Source of the DNA: Glandiceps talaboti
Taxonomy: Eukaryota; Hemichordata; Enteropneusta; Spengelidae
NCBI RefSeq assembly: GCF_964340395.1
Contig: NC_135565.1
Span: forward strand, 9,474,742 to 9,538,741
Length of the DNA: 64,000 nucleotides
Direction: 5' to 3'
The notes beneath the pieces are model-generated. The model made no database searches, was not told where the DNA came from, and saw only the letters and a list, made by a program, of their open reading frames with translations. Position 1 is the stretch's first letter. Each line of letters begins with the position of its first letter. Below are positions 1 to 12,420 of this stretch, in pieces. The position numbers and the translations under genes are program-made.

Positions 1-1700
1 CAGTTGAATATAAAATACTTTTAGAAACTTTTATGCGATATAATTTTCTCAGTTATCTCGCTATTCATTTTTAAATCTTACATAAATAGTAATACTGAAC
101 CTTAATAATAAAGAACGAAATAAACCTTAATAATAAAGAACAAGGGCACAAGGCAAGAATTCTTGTAATAAATAAAGACAATTATACGTCATTCCCAAAG
201 ATACCATACGTTCTAACATGGTACCGTGACACTTGTACTCATATATCATGGCTTTTAGATCAACGGCATGGAGAAATACAATCTGTTTAGTGTTTTCTGG
301 CACAATACTAAATATGTGATTTCAATGCACAAATAAATATAATGTGATTAGTAAAATACGCTTTGGAATAATACTTTGGCTTGACGTACACAGTGCATGT
401 GTCCAGTGAATGTTTGTGTATTACGCACATTGATTAGCACCATACACGACCTAGCCTATCTGTTCGCGATCGCGCGGACTTACGACTATTCGCATATTGT
501 ATCGGAATCACTCTGATTGGAATATCAGATATGGGGAAAATTCGTTGTGCGCGTGCTCAACATTCGGTCAATTTGCTGGTCTTTTTTTTCTCCGTATGCG
601 TGAAATACATAGCCCTCGTTCAAGGACGCAAAATCTGTTATGGGCAAACTTACGGGTATGTGTTAAGTTTTATCCTTCTGCTGCTAAGTTTTATCCTTCA
701 TTCAAATGTACTATTTGAGGGGAAACAGATATTGATTATTTTTACGAAATTGTATGAAAATAATATATACCAGAATCAACTCTGTATGTTCGCGCCTGTT
801 TCAACTCTTCGTCACAAATCTTGATTAAACAAGATATTATCAATTGCGTTTTTGTTTATTACCCTCGCCAAAGACACAACGTGTCGGAGCTTCATCTCAA
901 CAATGTGCCATTTCGACAATCGGTTGTAATGTCCCTTAAACTCCACAATGTACTGCAACATGCTGAACACATATCTCTCCACAAGAGAGCAGCAGGTGAT
1001 AACAAGCATCAAGACTGAATTCGATTGTAACCTAGGTCGCGACCACAGTAGTATTTGCACAACACTGTACTAACACATATCTCATTCATGCAATGCCTGA
1101 TAATTGGCAGAAATTCAGTTCAGATTAGTTGCATACAGCTGTTGGCATAAAATATTTGATATTGTTTTTCAATTAACTAAAGTATACATTTGATTATGAA
1201 ACATCTGACCTGATATATCCACAAGTATACAAATTAACAAGTTTACAAAAAAAAAATTAAAAGGGTTCAAATATTAGTTTGTGACACTCATGCCCACATT
1301 ACAGATTTGTCATAATGCTGTGATGAATCTGTTTTAGTAATGAATATTTATGTTTTTATTTCCTTTCTTATTGTTAACCTTTTTATTGTTTTGATTGGAT
1401 GGATTTATTTTGTAATTTCAGAATATTTAGTAAACTGTAAATTTAAATTCTTGTGTTTATTCCACAGGTTTTTGTTTTTAGATATGCTTAAAAGCATGTA
1501 TCAACACAATGGTACTTACATGGGTTTTTGTATAGTATATTTGTACTTGCCAGTGAGCAACACTGACATTATAAGGCTGCAGTCAGAATTTACTGTCAAT
1601 GTTCTGAGTACATGTAATGATGGCGAGACAGAGGAAAATAATAGTATTGATACACTTGTGAATTGTTGTGGCTTCACTGCAACACTATACACTTCATTTA
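1..1700. other. No gene recognised
   Basis: AT-rich sequence in which I see no supported exon, RNA gene or repeat. An open frame of about 150 codons at 1340-1801 is hydrophobic at its N-terminus but is low in complexity, has no family signature, and its 3' part runs into the flank shared by both lectin genes, so I do not call it a gene. Confidence 0.5.
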
Positions 1701-1714
1701 CTACAGTCATTATA

Positions 1715-1884
1715 GCAAAACAAGTTATCATATCTACTATGGGTCCCTATCTTACTTCCACCTTAATGTCACCTCACCTCACCTCACCTCTTAACATGTA
1801 ATTTTTAGAGTAGGATACCTCAGGTAGTAAATGACAATATAGTTCTCGTTGGTTTATTTTTTATGCCATCGAAGACAACCAACT
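1715..1884 (+). promoter_or_regulatory. Conserved 5' flank of lectin gene CTL-1
   Basis: The stretch just upstream of the CTL-1 start codon is closely repeated upstream of CTL-2 (about 22365-22557), including the block ending in TTTATTTTTTATGCCATC. It probably contains the promoter and 5' UTR. No strong TATA box is obvious. The role is inferred from position and from conservation between the two duplicates. Confidence 0.35.
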
Positions 1885-4800
1885 ATGAAACATCCAATTA
1901 CTATCCTGATGTGCGTCTTCTTCGTACAAGTATTTGCAGAAGGTAATGACATTTTAAATCATATATTCACAAGATACATGTTTCAGTTTTTAGCACAACT
2001 GAACTGAGGTTCAGTAGTGCTATGGGGATCGCCCGGCGTCTGTGTGTGTGTGTGTGTGTGTGTGTGTAAACAACTTAAAGTCAAAAACCGCTGGACCGAT
2101 TGCCTGATATTTGGTGGGTATGTTACCTCGAGTGTCCAGTTGGGAAATTGTTCAAATCAAAATGATCTTACCACCGGTGTGTGATTTGGGTCAAAAAATG
2201 TGATTTTTGGTCAAAAAACTTAAACTCAAAAACTACTTGGCAGATTGGGTTGAAATTTAGGTGAAACATTCTTCAGGGAGTTTTTACTAAGAATTGTTCA
2301 TGATATGATGGTCCTATCAGTGATATGCAAATTAGGGCTAAAAATTTGTCTTTTTGGTCAAAAATCTATAATTCCAAAACCACTGAGGAAATTGGGCTGA
2401 AATTGAATGGCAATGCATCTAGGGATGTATGGACGAAGACATATTAAGCATATAATGATTCCATGAGTGATATGGAAATTAGGTGTAAAAATGTTCATAT
2501 TTGGTCAAAAACTTATATCTCAAAAAGTACTTGGTCAATGAGTCTGAAACTTGGTGAGATGTTTCTGAAAGTGTTATTCTGCAGATTTCTTCAAAACATT
2601 TTGACAAAACTGGCCCCAGCAACCATGACCACGCCCTTAGCAACAACCAAATGGCAGTGTATTTTGGTTAAATAACATCTTCTGGTAGGCAAGTGAGTAA
2701 ATATATAAAAAATGTATGCAAATATCCCTAGCAACCATGACAACGCCCATAGTTACATCCAAACGGTCGTGTATTTCACAAAGATAACAGGGAATAGACC
2801 ATTGAATAAACATTCCAAAAATGTATGTAAATTTGCCTAGCAACAAGACCACGCCCATAGCAACAGCCAAATGATCACGTATATTGTAAAGGTAACAACA
2901 GGAATTGAAAGACAGACGAATATAACATTCAAAAAATGTATGCAAATGTACCTAGCAACAAGACCACGCCCATAGCAACAGCAAAACAATCACATATTGC
3001 GAAGATAACAGGGATTAATAGACAATTGAATAAACATTCAAAAAATGTATGTAAGTTTGCCTAGCAACATGACCACGCCCATAGCAGCAACCAAATCACA
3101 TATATCGCAAAGATAACAAACAGGAATTGGAAGACAAATGAATAAACATTCAAAAAATGTATGTAAATTTGCCTAGCAACAAGACCACGCCCATAGCAAC
3201 AGCCAAATGATCGCGTATATCGCAAAGATAGCAACATGGTTGGATAGGCAACGGGATTCAGCAAATGAACACTTATTGTTAGCATAGACTAGCATATGGA
3301 TAAACATTTTTAAAAACTGTACAGTTGGTGCTACAACACCATTGGCGGTATTTTTAAAAGATGTCTTCATCATGTTGCATTTCACCATTCACGATTACAT
3401 TTAGAGGTTTGAAATGAAAGCTTGTTGGCTGGGTCTCAATAGGGAACTTGCAGTCCAAAGGACTATGGGATAATCTGTGGTTATCATAATTCCTAATCTG
3501 GAGCTACCTATAAAATAAACCTCCCACAATGGTCAGGGTGACTATGAATTGATTATTTGTGGTTACAAACAATGTAACATTATTTTTTACAATGCTAATT
3601 GATTAGTATTTATTATCACATTTCCCATGATGCAACATTCAACATAGCAGGTTCGCAAGTTTCCTATTGAGGTTCATTTTAAGCTTTACATTATTAATCA
3701 AGTGTGATAAATACATACACTGTAAATGTAGTTGATATGACTTGTGAAGAAAATACAAGCGACCTATCGGTCAGAATAGCACCACTGTTTTTAGCACAAC
3801 TGAACTGATAAGGTTCAGTAGTGCTATGTCCATGGCAAAGTGTCTGTCTGGATGTGTGTAAACAACGTAAGTCCAAAACTGCTGGACCAATTACCATGAT
3901 ATTTGATGGGTGTATTACCTTGAGTGTCTAGTTGGAAAATTGTTCAAATCAAAATGATCTTACCACCGGTGTGTGATTTGAGTTTTGGTCACTAAACTTA
4001 AACGCAAAAACTACTCTGCAGAGCGGTCTGAAATTTGGTTGGAATGTTGTTAGAGGTGTTTAGATTAAGAATTGTTCATGGCACTATGATCCCATCAAGT
4101 GATATGCAAATTAGGTCTAAAAATGTCTCTTTGGACAAAATTTTTGAATTCCAAAACTGCTGGGCAGATTTAATGGGGATGCATCTGGGAATATGTAGAT
4201 GAAGCTGTATTCATAACGTGATGATCCCATCAACGATATGCAAATTAGGTCTGAAAATGTCAATTTTAGTCAAAAACTTATATCTTGAAACTGCATGGTG
4301 AATGGGGTTGAAACAGGGTGTGGATTTTTCTGAGGTATTGTTGTGCAGTTATTGTTATTAGTTATTGTTATTGAAAACATTTCGACACAATTGGCCCTAG
4401 CAACCATGACCATGCCCTTAGCAACAGTGAAATGACTATGCATGATACAAAGATAACAACAGGGATGGGTACGTAAGTGACTAAAGATTCAAAAAATGTA
4501 TGCAAATATGCATAGCAACATGACCACGCCCATAGCAACATCTAAATGTTGGTTTATATTGCAAGGATGAAAAGTGGGAAGGGTAAGCAAGTTAAAAAAG
4601 ATTCCAAAAATGTATGCAAATATGCCTAGCAACAAGACCATGTCCATAGCAACAGCGAAATACAGTTGTGCTACAACGCCATTAGTGTAATTTTGTATGT
4701 TCTTTTTTTAACATGTGTAGAAGTGGTTCTGCTGTTCAGCTCTTGCACTATTCACTTTTGTATTAGCAAGTAATAATGTGGTTAGTGGTTTCATATGATG

Positions 4801-5343
4801 ACTGACACACACTATTGAACAAATTTGTTACAGAAAGTTCGTAAAACATTGTACTTTTATATTATATTATAGTCACCAGTTTCCATAAATTCTATGTTTA
4901 CCCCTAACTTGCATATTAATAACCTAATAAACTTGTGTTGAACAAATGTATATTTGCTCATCCCAAGACACCTACATAAGAAATTTCAACTCAATTGGCA
5001 GTGTAGTTTTGGAGAAGTTAGAGGAGAAAATCAAGCTAACCCTTTAGCTCGGCGCAGCTTTTGTTGATAGCGGAGCAAAGCTTTGTCAACAGATGAGGAA
5101 ATCAAATGAAGGATTCGTGTCAACAAACGTCTCCGTGCTACTGAAACTGACATTTGAGTTTGTTTTTCAACCGTTTTTTACGATTTTCTTTCAGATCCTG
5201 TATGGAAGGATTTTAATGGAGGTTCCTACTACATCAACACTGAGAACAGTTATACATATGATGAAGCCAAACATTTCTGTGAAGCTAGCTCAAGTCACCT
5301 CGTAATCATCAACAATGATGACGAAAATAGTTATTTGAAAGGT

Positions 5344-5427
<84 letters not shown>

Positions 5428-8000
5428 GCGGGCGGACAGACTTATAAGTAGCAGGCAGGAATTTTTCATTTTTATCTTCACTGAAGATGGCTTACTATGC
5501 GTTAGTCTGTGTTTGATAGTTGTTAATATATAGCGTATCCGCTAACTCTATAATATCTTCATGTTTCAGTTTGTGAGCACACCTCTTAATATGTTATCAA
5601 TATATTCCGTAGCACCATATGAAGCTATTTTTGTTTTACAGCTTATTTGTTTTCCATTTTTTTCAATTAAAGATTTCGCGGTAAATGCTGGATCGCATTT
5701 ATGGATGGGACTGGATGACAGAGACGTGGAAGGAGAAATGAAATGGGTGGATGGGTCACTGGTAAAAAACAAACACTTTTTATCAACAACCAGTGTAGAA
5801 TTATATATACTTGTTTTTATGTTACATCAATATATTTAAGTCACCAATGGAAACTTCTTTACTTGTTTCTATCTAGGTAGCTAGGTGGGGGGGGGGGGGG
5901 TTAAGTGTCATTTTGGAAAATGTGGTCTTCATTACAGTTGTTACTATTGTTTTGATCATTGGAGCTGGGGGTTATTTTTTAGCTCAGCTGTCAGCAACAG
6001 CTGAGCGGAGCTTAAGGGTTAGGTTGATTCTCTGTCGGCGTCTGTCGTCCGTCCATCAACTTGTCTACTTTCATCTTCTTTTACATGGTCAATTGACCTG
6101 AAATTTGTTATGTACATGTCATTTGATAAGCAGATATAGGTTTGTTCAAAATGAGTTGATTTGGTCATTTTATGCAAATTAGGTCTAAAAATAAAATTTT
6201 TGGTAACAATGCTTCAAAAGTCTTATCCTCCAAAACTGCTGGGCCAATTGAGTTGAAATTTGTCGTGGAGGTGTCTTGGGATGAGCATATATAAGTTTGT
6301 TTAAGACAATTTGACTGGGTCATTGATATGCACATAAGGACTATAAATAGAAGTTTTGGTAAAAAAGCTTTAAAATCTTCTCCAAAACTACTTGGCCAAT
6401 TGAGGTGAAATTTGTTGTGTAGGTGTCGTGGGATGAGCAGATATAAGTTTGTTCAAGACAAGTTGATTGGGTCATTAATATGCACATTAGGGGTAAAATA
6501 ATTCTTGTGTGAAATGGTGACTATATTATAAAAGACTGTTAGTACTGTAACAATATTTTACCAACTTTCTGTGTGAAATGTGTTCTATGGGATGTGTGAG
6601 TCATCATATGAAACCACTAACCACTTTATTACTTTGCTAAAATAAACTTGCATAGTGGAAGAGCTGAACAACAGAACCACTTCTACATGTTACAAAAACA
6701 AAACAAAAAAGAACAAAAAAAAAACCAGCGGAGCTATTCTGACCGATAGGTCACTTGCTATAAACATCTAAGGAGATTATATCACTGATCATTACATAGT
6801 TGATATATGGAATAAAATGTAGGAGAGATAATTCTTACAGATCTATTGAATACATCTACTATAAACTGCCCTTTTCAAATGACTAATATCTTGCACAAAA
6901 TTTGAAATTTAATGCCAAATTTTACCTAACAATAGATATTCAACATATTGTGTGACAACAACCTGTAAACCATACCATACGTGTTTTCTAACTTGATCTT
7001 CAGTTCCATAAATATATCAGTGTAGCAAACATCAATGATCTAAAACATTTTTGTATTTACTCACTAAAGATGTAAATACATTCATGTACATGACATTGTT
7101 TCAGGTGACCTATTCAGACTGGAATACTGGACAACCAGACAATTATGGAAACAATGAGGACTGTGGTCATTTCAGATCTAGCGATGGTAAATGGAATGAT
7201 CTTTCCTGTTCAAACAAGATCGGCTTCATCTGTGAAAAAGGTAGGCTATACATATAGTTTAACCTTGATCACACCTTGACAGCAGTGCACTATAGCTAAC
7301 CTGAAAAATTATATTAATACATGTAAACCTTCACGTGACGTCAAACAGGACAGATCAAAAACCTGAATCACCCCTATTCTACAGGAACTTTTTCCGCCAT
7401 CATTCCCATAAGAACTGTAACTTAACATTTTCTCTCATCAGCTGATTTACTTCTGTAAACAATGGCATGTCAGCAATAAATTTTGGGTATAATGTTCACT
7501 TGTATTGATAATTGTATGATCATGCAATAATACATTGAAATATTAATGACCCACATGAAGGAATAGACACAACTGTGATTTTCAAGATCAAGTCAATTGA
7601 TAAGACTGGGCCTGTATATAAACAATTACACTCTTTGGAAAGTCCAATTCAAACTATCAACACCATGTACAGTATCTGATAATGGGAGATCATAAAATAC
7701 ATGTCTTGCCTGCAATCTCAGTCTAAGCTTCAATCCGTTATATTGCAAGACTGTCTATACAATAGTGTTTCTAGTAAGGTAAACTTCACTCGGTCTAGAT
7801 TATAGCGTTGTTGTATTCTCAGCTGCCACGTACATTATCTTCTATAGGACCCTTACTACAGTGGAATAACTTCAATGGAAAATCCTACTACATTGACACA
7901 GACAACAGTTATACCTACAATCAAGCCACACAATTCTGCGATGGTATATCAAGTCATCTCGCGATTATCAATGATGAAGAGGAAAACACATTTTTGAAAG

Positions 8001-8073
<73 letters not shown>

Positions 8074-11000
8074 TGTGTGTGTGTGTGTGAAAGAGTACAA
8101 GACAGACAAAGACAAAGCTAGAAATAGAGAATTGGACAGCCAGACAGACTAACACAGTTTAAATATAAATAAAGAAATCTAACGAGGAAGATTTAGGCAG
8201 AAAGGACATGTCAAACAGGCAGTCGTACTGAGACATACATTTAACAGAGAGAGTAGTAGTTAAGAGGGAGACAAAGAGGGAAGATGTGTAAGGCACGAAA
8301 AAAGACAATGATCACTAGCTTCTTTTTATTTCTTTGTTGTCCAAGTACTCACTGTAAATAACCAATGTTATTGTAATTCCTAAAGTATCTTCATTTATTA
8401 AAATTCTTATGAGACCACTTAGATATTTCATCAATCATCATCATTGTAGAGAATCATGCAGAAATGTTTGATTTATTGATGTCAGATATATTTAATTTTG
8501 TACTGGAACAGTCAGAAAATAATTGGTTTTCCTCTATTTTTTCAATGAAAGATTTCGCGGTAACTTCTGGATCGCACTTGTGGATTGGACTGGATGACAT
8601 CGCTGTGGAAGGAGAAATGAAATGGGTGGATGGGTCACTGGTAAAAAAACACTTCATCAATAACCAATATATACGTATATAGACTGTTTTTTAGCACAAC
8701 TGAACTGATATCGTTCAGTAGTGCTTTAGGCATCGCTAAGTGTCTGTCTGTCTGTCTGTCTGGATGTGTGTGTGTGTGTGTGTAAACAACTTGAAGTCAA
8801 AAACTACTGGACCAATTGCTTTGATATTTGGTGGCCATGTTACTTTGAGTGTTTGTTGGGAAATTGTTCAAATGAAAATGATCACATCAGAGATGTGGGT
8901 TTTGGGTAAAACAAATGTGATATTTGGTCAAGAAACTTGTGCCCACGCGTGCGTCCAGAGTAATTTCTCAGAAATGGCTGGACTGATTTCTCTCAATCTT
9001 GGTACAAGGACAACACACTATGGCATACATATGCATGTATATTTATTTTCTGATATGATCCAATATCAATTTCTTCATGTTCAAAGCCATTATGCGGACA
9101 TGCCTAAACAGATCTCATTCAAAGTTGGTATAAGGACAATGTTGTATTACATACATATGCATGTCAATTTATGTTCTGATACGATCTAATATGGCCACCA
9201 GGCTGCCATTTTTGTTCAATTTTTTCATGTCCAGAACCATTACTTCGACATTACTGGACCGATTTCTATCAAAGTTGGTACAAGGACAACACACTATGGC
9301 ATACATATGCATGTCAATTTATTTTGTGATAAAATCCAATATGGCCACTAGACAGCCATTTTGTTTCAGATTTTTCATGTTCAAAGCCATTATGCAGATA
9401 TGCTTAAACTGTGATCTCATTCAAAGTTGGTAAAAGGACAATGTTGTATTACATACATTTGCAGGTCAATTTATCTCATGATTTGATCCAATATGGCCAA
9501 CGGATGGCCATGTTTTTACGATTCTTTCATATCCAGAACATTACTTGGACATGACTGGACCAATTTCTATCAAACTTGGTACAAGGACAACACTATGGCA
9601 TACATATGCATGCCAATTTATGTTTCGATACAATCCAATATGGCTGCCGGGTAGCCATTTTGTTACCATGTTTACATGTCCAGAAACATTACTTAGATGT
9701 GTCTGAACTGATTCCCTTGAAATTTGGTATGATATGATCCAACAGGACTGCTGGGCAGCCATTCTGTTATGATTTGTTCATGTCTGGTACCATTTGGCAG
9801 ACATGCTCAACAGCTCCCAAATGGCGGAGACAATGTCATATACGATGGCTTGTTACTATATATTAGTCTAATATATTGTTTCTTCTGGGCATAGGTATAT
9901 GATAATACTTGTATGATATATACTGTAGAATCGCATTGTCTACAAACATCAATAATCTGAAAGTTGTGTTACCTTGTAGTATTATAGATATATTTAGAAT
10001 GACATTGGTAATTGACAGTAATTCATATTGCATGTATAATAGTTGTTATATATCTGATTTCAGGTGACTTATTCAGACTGGAATACTGGACAACCAGACA
10101 ATTATGGAAACAATGAGGACTGTGGTCATTTCAGATTTAGCGATGGCAAATGGAATGATCTTTCCTGTTCAAACAAGATCGGTTTTATCTGCGAAAAAGG
10201 TATCCTACAAATTACCCTTGATCACAAAATGATAGCCATGCAAAACATCATCGCCTCTAGAGTTGTCAATGACAGCTTTAGCATAAGCAGATCGTCAGAA
10301 ACAATACTTAGATATTGGAAACAAACTAAAGATGATATAAATACAGCTATCATGTTTTCATTTTTTATCTGGTTATGAAATTGATACTAAATCTTTAAAG
10401 TGGCACAAGCTGAGTTTATAAACCTTGTGCTCAAGTGAAAATACTTCCATAAAACCTTGATTCAAGTTGTATATAGTATATTAGAAATGTCAGAGCATTG
10501 CCACGACATTACATTTGCCTTCTAATTTGTTAGAACATTCGATTGTCTGGGATGGATTCCTCAAACGTATCAGAAATTATGTCATTGGGTCATTTATATG
10601 TTATATCTTAATACCAGGTGCGAGTTCAGTCAATAGGGAACTTGCAATCCAGACTGAGCATGCTCAGATGCAAATGACTATGGGATTATCTGTGGTTATT
10701 GTAATACCTAATCTTGAGCTACTGATAAAATAAACCTCCCACAATGGTCAGGGTGACTATGAATTGATCATTCATGGTTGCAAACAATGTAACAGCATTG
10801 TTTACAATACTAATTCATTGGCATTTATCATCACATTTCCCATGATGCAACATTCAACATGGCGGGGTTGCAAGTTCCGTATTGCAAGTGATACTTATGT
10901 ATGCCTCAGTATGCAGAATACTGCGAGTGACTTTTAAATACGCAGCATAAATCTTGCCCAAAAAAATATAAACTGAGGCTGCTTGTGTCCCATGTCATCT

Positions 11001-11141
11001 GTAGATACTTGATGTGACTGATGTTAAATAAGATTTTGTTCAAAATGTATAATAAGTTCAGAGTATACAAACACGTCAGTGAACAACATTTTATTTGATT
11101 TATGTAACTGTTTTTCCTTTTCTTTTCTTTTGACAGCATAA
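1885..11141 (+). CDS. CTL-1: secreted protein with two C-type lectin domains
   Basis: Predicted calcium-dependent sugar-binding secreted protein of 270 aa. Coding exons: 1885-1942, 5195-5341, 5673-5761, 7105-7240, 7848-8000, 8552-8640, 10064-10199 and 11137-11141, with consistent phases 1,1,0,1,1,0,1. Residues 1-18 (MKHPITILMCVFFVQVFA) are a signal peptide. CTLD1 spans about 20-143 and CTLD2 about 144-269. Each has the four canonical cysteines (48/118/133/141 and 174/244/259/267), a WMGL or WIGL core (79-82, 205-208), QPD (108-110, 234-236) and WND (128-130, 254-256). QPD in this family usually means galactose-type specificity. The last exon adds only Ala and TAA. Exon 5 uses a GC donor. Exons 4 and 7 are nearly identical, pointing to a recent internal domain duplication. 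The splice model is mine, by eye; the domain family is certain. Confidence 0.87.
1992..3332 (+). mobile_element. AGCACAACTG-ended interspersed element, copy A
   Basis: Begins with AGCACAACTG and ends with the near-complement CAGTTGGTGCT. Its interior carries phrases shared with the other copies, such as TCAAAAACCGCTGGACCGAT and GATATGCAAATTAG. It is non-coding. It lies in CTL-1 intron 1 and is absent at the equivalent place in CTL-2, so it either inserted after the duplication or was lost from CTL-2. The ends suggest a non-autonomous DNA element; class not determined. Confidence 0.55.
2590..3250 (+). repeat. About 110-bp tandem repeat inside copy A
   Basis: Five to six imperfect units. Each contains AAAAAATGTATGCAAAT, then CCTAGCAACAAGACCACGCC and CATAGCAAC, then a GATAACAG motif. 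Starts near 2711, 2818, 2934, 3039 and 3153. The same unit is seen in copies B and C and, on the opposite strand, at 14600-15090. Confidence 0.75.
3435..3671. mobile_element. MITE-like element with CAATAGGGAACTTGC ends, copy 1
   Basis: A 237-bp unit starting CTCAATAGGGAACTTGCA and ending with the near-complement CGCAAGTTTCCTATTGAG. The interior is non-coding (CCTCCCACAATGGTCAGGGT, CACATTTCCCATGATGCAAC). Two more copies are at 10631-10884 and 27307-27559. Size, terminal inverted repeats and lack of ORF fit a miniature inverted-repeat transposable element. Confidence 0.7.
3793..4672 (+). mobile_element. AGCACAACTG-ended interspersed element, copy B
   Basis: Runs from AGCACAACTG to the exact complement CAGTTGTGCT. 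A shorter derivative of copy A with the tandem unit near its 3' end. It sits in CTL-1 intron 1. The orthologous insertion is present in CTL-2 (copy C), so it predates the segmental duplication. Confidence 0.6.
4820..5065 (-). repeat. Dispersed repeat, CTTAAGGGTTAGGTTGATT family, inverted fragment
   Basis: The reverse complement reads like 5980-6500: GCTAAAGGGTTAGCTTGATT at one end, then the CCAAAACTAC and CTGCCAATTGAGTTGAAATT phrases. Other members lie at 5980, 24945, 38880 and 43030. Non-coding. Confidence 0.55.
5344..5424 (+). repeat. (GA)n microsatellite abutting the exon 2 donor of CTL-1
   Basis: A nearly pure GA tract beginning four bases into the intron after exon 2, so the 5' splice site is part of its edge. 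The same arrangement occurs after exon 5 (8003-8070, followed by TG repeats) and after CTL-2 exon 2 (24295-24380). Confidence 0.9.
5980..6560 (+). repeat. Dispersed repeat, CTTAAGGGTTAGGTTGATT family
   Basis: Starts around AGCTCAGCTGTCAGCAACAG and CTTAAGGGTTAGGTTGATTC, followed by repeated sub-units of about 100 bp carrying AATTGAGTTGAAATTTGTCG and GGATGAGCATATATAAG. A close copy is at 24945-25520 in the equivalent intron of CTL-2. No coding capacity. Confidence 0.6.
8001..8002 (+). other. GC 5' splice site of CTL-1 exon 5
   Basis: Exon 5 ends TTGAAAG followed by GCGAGAG, where the paralogous exon 2 sites read GTTAGAG (CTL-1) and GTGAGAG (CTL-2). The phase requires the junction here, so this is a GC-AG intron. 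The non-canonical donor is also present in the inverted relic copy at 26786. If it is not used, translation would run into a Glu-Arg repeat encoded by the GA tract. Confidence 0.7.
8003..8090 (+). repeat. (GA)n(TG)n microsatellite after CTL-1 exon 5
   Basis: GA tract starting directly at the GC donor, changing to TG repeats at about 8071. Its complement (CA then CT) lies at 26703-26780 next to the inverted relic exon, which confirms the inversion there. Confidence 0.9.
8693..9860 (+). repeat. AGCACAACTG-type start followed by about 150-170-bp tandem units
   Basis: Begins TTAGCACAACTGAACTGATA like copies A-C, then becomes a series of units with ACATACATATGCATGTCAAT, GATCCAATATGGCC, CAGCCATTTTGTT and TTCATGTCCAGAACCATTAC. 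Related units recur at 21300-21830. It lies in CTL-1 intron 6, a region missing from CTL-2. No protein family recognised. Confidence 0.6.
10631..10884. mobile_element. MITE-like element, copy 2
   Basis: CAATAGGGAACTTGCA at one end and GCAAGTTCCGTATTG at the other, with the same interior as the copies at 3435 and 27307. It lies in the last intron of CTL-1. Confidence 0.7.
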
Positions 11142-11377
11142 ACATCATCCAAGGTCTTCATTGGGCCAAGTTGGCGGCCATGGTTGCCCTTTTCAATATT
11201 CAATAACGTTTGGGTACTTCATGTTTCTCGGTCCAAACTGATCGGTTTAATTGTGAAAAATACCTCTGATGCAGTGGAAAGAAGAATATCTAAATAATTT
11301 GCATAAGGTGGTTAGAGCATTGATGTCAATTCACTGCAAGATATTCAGATGTAATATTTGAATCGATAGTTCGACTG

Positions 11378-11383
11378 AATAAA
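11378..11383 (+). terminator. Polyadenylation signal of CTL-1
   Basis: AATAAA about 235 bases after the CTL-1 stop codon, inside a stretch conserved downstream of the CTL-2 stop (AATAAA at 28012-28017). Use as the cleavage signal is inferred. Confidence 0.5.
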
Positions 11384-11953
11384 ATAATCCTGGTGATGGA
11401 GCATATACCTGATGTGTGCTGTTGAATTTTATGTTGTAAAATGTCTTTCAGTAGTAGCTATTTGGATTTTGCATTACACAGCTACTTAAATACTCTTCCC
11501 ATCTCATCTGATCTCATCTCATTACATCTCACCCTGCCTTGTCTCACCTCATTTCAAATCATTAGCACAACTCAAATCAAAATGATTGCACAAGAGGCAG
11601 AATGCAAGTTATATAGGTTTGAAAAGTCTGTGTCTGTATCACCATTTTCTAAAAAAATGACTGACTCAATTCAAACGGAATTTGGTACACGTGTTCCGTA
11701 TGGTACTGGCAAGAACTGATTAGTTTTGGGTAAACAGCCCATGAATATTAATGAGCAATTTACATCATTAATGGTTTTCGGTGATTAAGATCTCAATAAT
11801 GCACACTTCAAAGTCAAGATAATTTGGTACATACATTTGCGATACCACACCGCATCTGTCTTGAAATATTATTGCTTTAATAAGTTATTGGCTTACTTTT
11901 GGTAATTAGAGCTGTAGGCCACAAAAAAGAAATCAAAATATTCATAGAGAGAT

Positions 11954-12210
11954 TTAAGTGTACCTATTAATGAGATTGTCGCATCTTCCCATCTTGTTGC
12001 TTCTTTGTTCTTCTTTGTTCAAGTTCCTTTCCTCAGATAGTTTTTCAATACATAATTGCATGTTATTTATTTTCTCTGAATCCTGAGAAGCCCTATCACT
12101 TATATCCCTCAGCTCTTTAACACTTTTCAAAGCAACTTGCAGCTTCTTCTTCACTCTAGCAGCTTCAGCTTTAGCTTTTCTTTTTCGTTCCCTTAGTTGA
12201 AATTTTTGGG
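11954..12210 (-). other. Possible coiled-coil coding fragment
   Basis: Reading the minus strand gives a highly charged, Lys/Glu/Arg/Ala-rich stretch (RERKRKAKAEAARVKKKL, then further heptad-like Leu/Val spacing), typical of a coiled coil. The open frame continues upstream into unlikely hydrophobic sequence and no clear splice sites bound it. It may be an exon relic or part of a decayed mobile element; no family recognised. Confidence 0.3.
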
Positions 12211-12420
12211 TGTAGATACTTAAAATGATCGATGTAAACGGAACAATATAATATAATGAAAACAAAACCTACAGCCTAATCATCGCCGTATGTATACATG
12301 AGGCGCCATTGCTATGCCCAGAAGTGGGTTACCCTTATTTTGCTTATGACATTGACAACAATGTCCGACACATAAATGGGCATCAAATCATGGATAAATG
12401 TAGTTATTCTAAACATAAGT

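Noticed and set aside
1340-1801. 153-codon hydrophobic frame as a membrane protein gene
   Set aside because: No family features, no conserved counterpart upstream of CTL-2, and ends in low-complexity CACCT repeats.
2590-3250. CRISPR-like array
   Set aside because: About 110-bp imperfect tandem repeats without unique spacers, in a eukaryotic intron.
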